A stretch of DNA of 8,861 bases from positions 1 through 8,861 of the forward strand of contig JAKISV010000118.1 of the NCBI GenBank assembly GCA_021648425.1, read 5' to 3'. Shown here in pieces: positions 7,014 to 8,861 of the stretch (positions are counted from its first letter, which is position 1; every line of letters starts with the position of its first letter). The DNA comes from Rhizobiaceae bacterium. GTDB lineage: Bacteria; Pseudomonadota; Alphaproteobacteria; Rhizobiales; Rhizobiaceae. A program made the translations under genes and the position numbers. The notes beneath the pieces were generated by a model. It saw only the letters and a program-made list of their open reading frames with translations, ran no database searches and was not told the origin of the DNA.

Positions 7014-7789
7014 TGGCCAACTCTCCTATCTTAAAGGTCAGAAATATCGAGACATTTTATGGTGCGGTGATGGCCATTCGCGGCGTCAGTCTTGATGTGG
7101 AAGAGGGAAAGATTGTTACTATTTTGGGCGCCAATGGTGCTGGAAAAACCACGTTGCTTAAAACCATCAGCGGGGTGATGGACCCGGAAAAAGGAAAAAT
7201 TGAATTTCTGGGTGAGGAAATTCAGGGCATGGAACCGGACAAAATTGTGCGGCGCGGTATTGTACATGTGCCTGAGGGCCGTGAAATATTTCCGTTTTTG
7301 AATGTTGAAGAAAACCTGATGATGGGTGCCTATACGCGCAGCGACAAAAAGAATTTTGGTGCGGATATGGATATGGTGCACTCCTATTTTCCAATACTGA
7401 AAGAACGCCGCAGCCAGCAGGCGGGATACCTTTCAGGTGGTCAGCAACAGATGTTAGCCATCGGGCGCGGGTTGATGAGCAAGCCCAAACTGATGTTAAT
7501 GGATGAACCCAGCCTGGGGCTTAGTCCAATTTTAGTGCAGGAGATATTCTCTATTATTCGCCGCCTCAACAAGGAGCAGGGGATGACAATGCTGCTGGTG
7601 GAACAAAATGCCAATGTGGCGCTGAAAACGGCAGATTATGGCTATGTGCTTGAGATTGGCCGCATTGTGATGGATGATAGTTCAGAAAAACTACTGGCGT
7701 CAGAAGACGTGCAGGAGTTTTACCTGGGGCTGCAGGAAGAAGGCCAGCGTGAGCAAAAACGCTGGAAAAGACGCAAGACCTGGCGTTAG
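7013..7789 (+). CDS. livF: Branched-chain-amino-acid-type ABC transporter ATP-binding protein LivF
   Basis: This second ATPase should form a heterodimer with LivG on the LivHM permeases. Walker A is GANGAGKTT (residues 39-47), the signature is LSGGQQQMLAIGRGL (from 140), and Walker B is LMLMDEP with Asp164 and Glu165, followed by SLGLSP. LLVEQNA has Gln in place of the switch histidine, which is usual for LivF. After the normal end (EFYLGL) there is a basic tail, EEGQREQKRWKRRKTWR. I recall a similar RRK-W tail in LivF proteins encoded next to AMP-dependent acyl-CoA ligases. I chose ATG 7013, overlapping the livG TGA as TGATG, with GGAGGAGG at 7001-7008; the codon before it (TTG 7010) is a less likely start. 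The protein is 258 residues. The ligase gene follows after 34 bases with its own strong ribosome site. Confidence 0.94.
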   Translation: MANSPILKVRNIETFYGAVMAIRGVSLDVEEGKIVTILGANGAGKTTLLKTISGVMDPEKGKIEFLGEEIQGMEPDKIVRRGIVHVPEGREIFPFLNVEENLMMGAYTRSDKKNFGADMDMVHSYFPILKERRSQQAGYLSGGQQQMLAIGRGLMSKPKLMLMDEPSLGLSPILVQEIFSIIRRLNKEQGMTMLLVEQNANVALKTADYGYVLEIGRIVMDDSSEKLLASEDVQEFYLGLQEEGQREQKRWKRRKTWR

Positions 7790-7823
7790 ACCAGAACAGG
7801 ACCGTATTGAAGGAGAGTGCTTT

Positions 7824-8861
7824 ATGAATGTGCACGTGCCTATAGATGAAAATTCCGGGGATAAAAATCCCGGGAATGTTGATTATGGTCAATATCTGGG
7901 CTGTGACACGATTGGCAAACTGTTTGCCAAACGCTGTGCACAATATGGCGAACGCACTGCCCACAGGGAAAAAGACCACGGCATCTGGAAGTCCTATTCG
8001 TGGAATGAGTATTACAAAAGAGCCGAGTGGATCTGTTTGGGGTTGGTAAAACTTGGATTGAAACCAGGTCAGGTGGTTTCCATCTTATCTGAAGATAACA
8101 AAGAGTGGCTTTATTTTGATATGGCCACGGTATGTGCGGGAGGCATTGCTTCGGGCGTCTATACCACTGATGCTGCTTCTCAGCTGGCATTTTTGGTCAA
8201 TGATTCCGATACAAAGTTCCTGATTGTCGAAAATGACGAGCAGCTGGACAAATTTCTTGAAGTTCGCGATCAGATGAAGGGCTTGAAAAAAGTCATCATT
8301 ATTGACTCGGAAGGGTTGCGGGACTTCAAGGATGACAAGGTGTTGTTTCTTGATGAGCTTTATGAAATCGGTCGGGCTGAAGCTGAGAAAAAGCCTGAGA
8401 AATTCGCCAAACTGATTGCTAAAGGCAAACCCGATGATGTTCGTATGCTGATTTATACATCGGGCACCACGGGTAAACCCAAAGGCGCGATGATTACCCA
8501 TGCCAATATCATGTTCCAGCTTAATTCGCTTTATCAGGTGTTTGAAAACCGGGAAGATGACGAAGTTTTATGTTTCCTGCCGCTTTGTCACGTGCTTGAG
8601 CGATTGTTTTCGGTGGAATCGCAACTGGGCATTGGCAATGCGGTGAATTTTGCCGAGAGCCCGGAAACGGTTTTTGAGAACCTTCAGGAAGTATCCCCCC
8701 ATGTGTTTGTTGCAGTGCCGAGGCTTTGGGAGAAAATTTATTCGCGTTTGCAGATCATGCGCAAGGAAGCAACGGTTATCGGGCGCTGGGCATTTGACAG
8801 TGCGTTGAAAGCGGGGCAGGCGCGGGCAAAATATGTCAAAGTTGGCGATACAGTGCCAACC
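7824..8861 (+). CDS. AMP-forming long-chain-type acyl-CoA synthetase, N-terminal 346 residues (runs off right edge)
   Basis: The frame is open from ATG 7824 to the window end. This enzyme class activates a carboxylic acid with ATP to an acyl-adenylate, then forms acyl-CoA. Visible are the adenylate-forming P-loop YTSGTTGKPKG (residues 211-221), PLCHVLER (253-260) and VPRLWEKI (298-305), the pattern of the long-chain (FAA1-like, COG1022) branch rather than 4-coumarate or benzoate ligases. The N-terminus has a ~19-residue polar lead before the conserved TIGKLFAKR region. The adenine-binding and catalytic-lysine regions fall beyond the edge; full family members are about 600 residues, so a little over half is seen. 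AAGGAGAG (7810-7817) lies six bases before the ATG. The gap to livF is only 34 bases with no terminator, so it is probably in the liv operon. A link between import and CoA activation is inferred; chain length and substrate cannot be read from sequence. Confidence 0.93.
   Translation, partial: MNVHVPIDENSGDKNPGNVDYGQYLGCDTIGKLFAKRCAQYGERTAHREKDHGIWKSYSWNEYYKRAEWICLGLVKLGLKPGQVVSILSEDNKEWLYFDMATVCAGGIASGVYTTDAASQLAFLVNDSDTKFLIVENDEQLDKFLEVRDQMKGLKKVIIIDSEGLRDFKDDKVLFLDELYEIGRAEAEKKPEKFAKLIAKGKPDDVRMLIYTSGTTGKPKGAMITHANIMFQLNSLYQVFENREDDEVLCFLPLCHVLERLFSVESQLGIGNAVNFAESPETVFENLQEVSPHVFVAVPRLWEKIYSRLQIMRKEATVIGRWAFDSALKAGQARAKYVKVGDTVPT
7852..7877 (+). repeat. GC-rich hairpin inside codons 10-18 of the acyl-CoA ligase
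   Basis: Two 11-base arms, ATTCCGGGGAT (7852-7862) and ATCCCGGGAAT (7867-7877), pair except for one central G-G mismatch and enclose an AAAA loop (7863-7866). The stem starts 26 bases after the end of the ATG, within the span covered by an initiating ribosome or just beyond it. It encodes a polar, non-conserved stretch (around NSGDKNPGN), so the pairing is not forced by a protein motif. It might slow or tune early translation, or protect the mRNA between livF and the ligase. Pairing is directly visible; any function is inference. Confidence 0.45.

Noticed and set aside
7846..8049. Plus-strand 67-codon frame overlapping the ligase start
   Set aside because: It is a shifted frame within the well-supported acyl-CoA ligase and has no ribosome site of note.

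Overview
The window looks like chromosomal DNA of an aerobic, probably alphaproteobacterial, bacterium. The reasons are a moderate base composition, tightly packed and partly overlapping genes, frequent TTG/GTG starts, and protein types common in that class. No insertion sequence, tRNA, rRNA, CRISPR array or phage gene is visible. Both ends cut through genes.

Layout: (1) 1-787, minus strand: the N-terminal ~262 codons of cobT, which activates the lower ligand of cobalamin. (2) 788-904: a short divergent promoter region with an AT-rich perfect palindrome. (3) 905-4117, plus strand: a very large gene for a soluble, cobalamin- and two [4Fe-4S]-dependent reductive dehalogenase, fused at its C-terminus to a complete phthalate-dioxygenase-reductase-like module (FMN, NADH, plant-type [2Fe-2S]). 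This is the most remarkable gene here. (4) 4118-4251: a non-coding spacer with a 7-3-7 palindrome, a direct repeat and a small hairpin. (5) 4252-7789: livH, livM, livG and livF, the two permeases and two ATPases of a branched-chain-amino-acid-type (HAAT family) ABC importer, translationally coupled. (6) 7824-8861: the first 346 codons of a long-chain-type AMP-forming acyl-CoA synthetase, probably in the same operon.

How the parts may work together: CobT would supply the cobamide cofactor. The fused dehalogenase would carry electrons from NAD(P)H through FMN and [2Fe-2S] to its [4Fe-4S] clusters and cobalamin, so it would need neither a membrane anchor nor a separate redox partner. The ABC importer plus acyl-CoA ligase could import and CoA-activate an organic acid. 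Whether the dehalogenase and the importer/ligase operon share a substrate, for example a halogenated aromatic or fatty acid, is inference from adjacency only. No substrate-binding protein for the importer lies inside the window.
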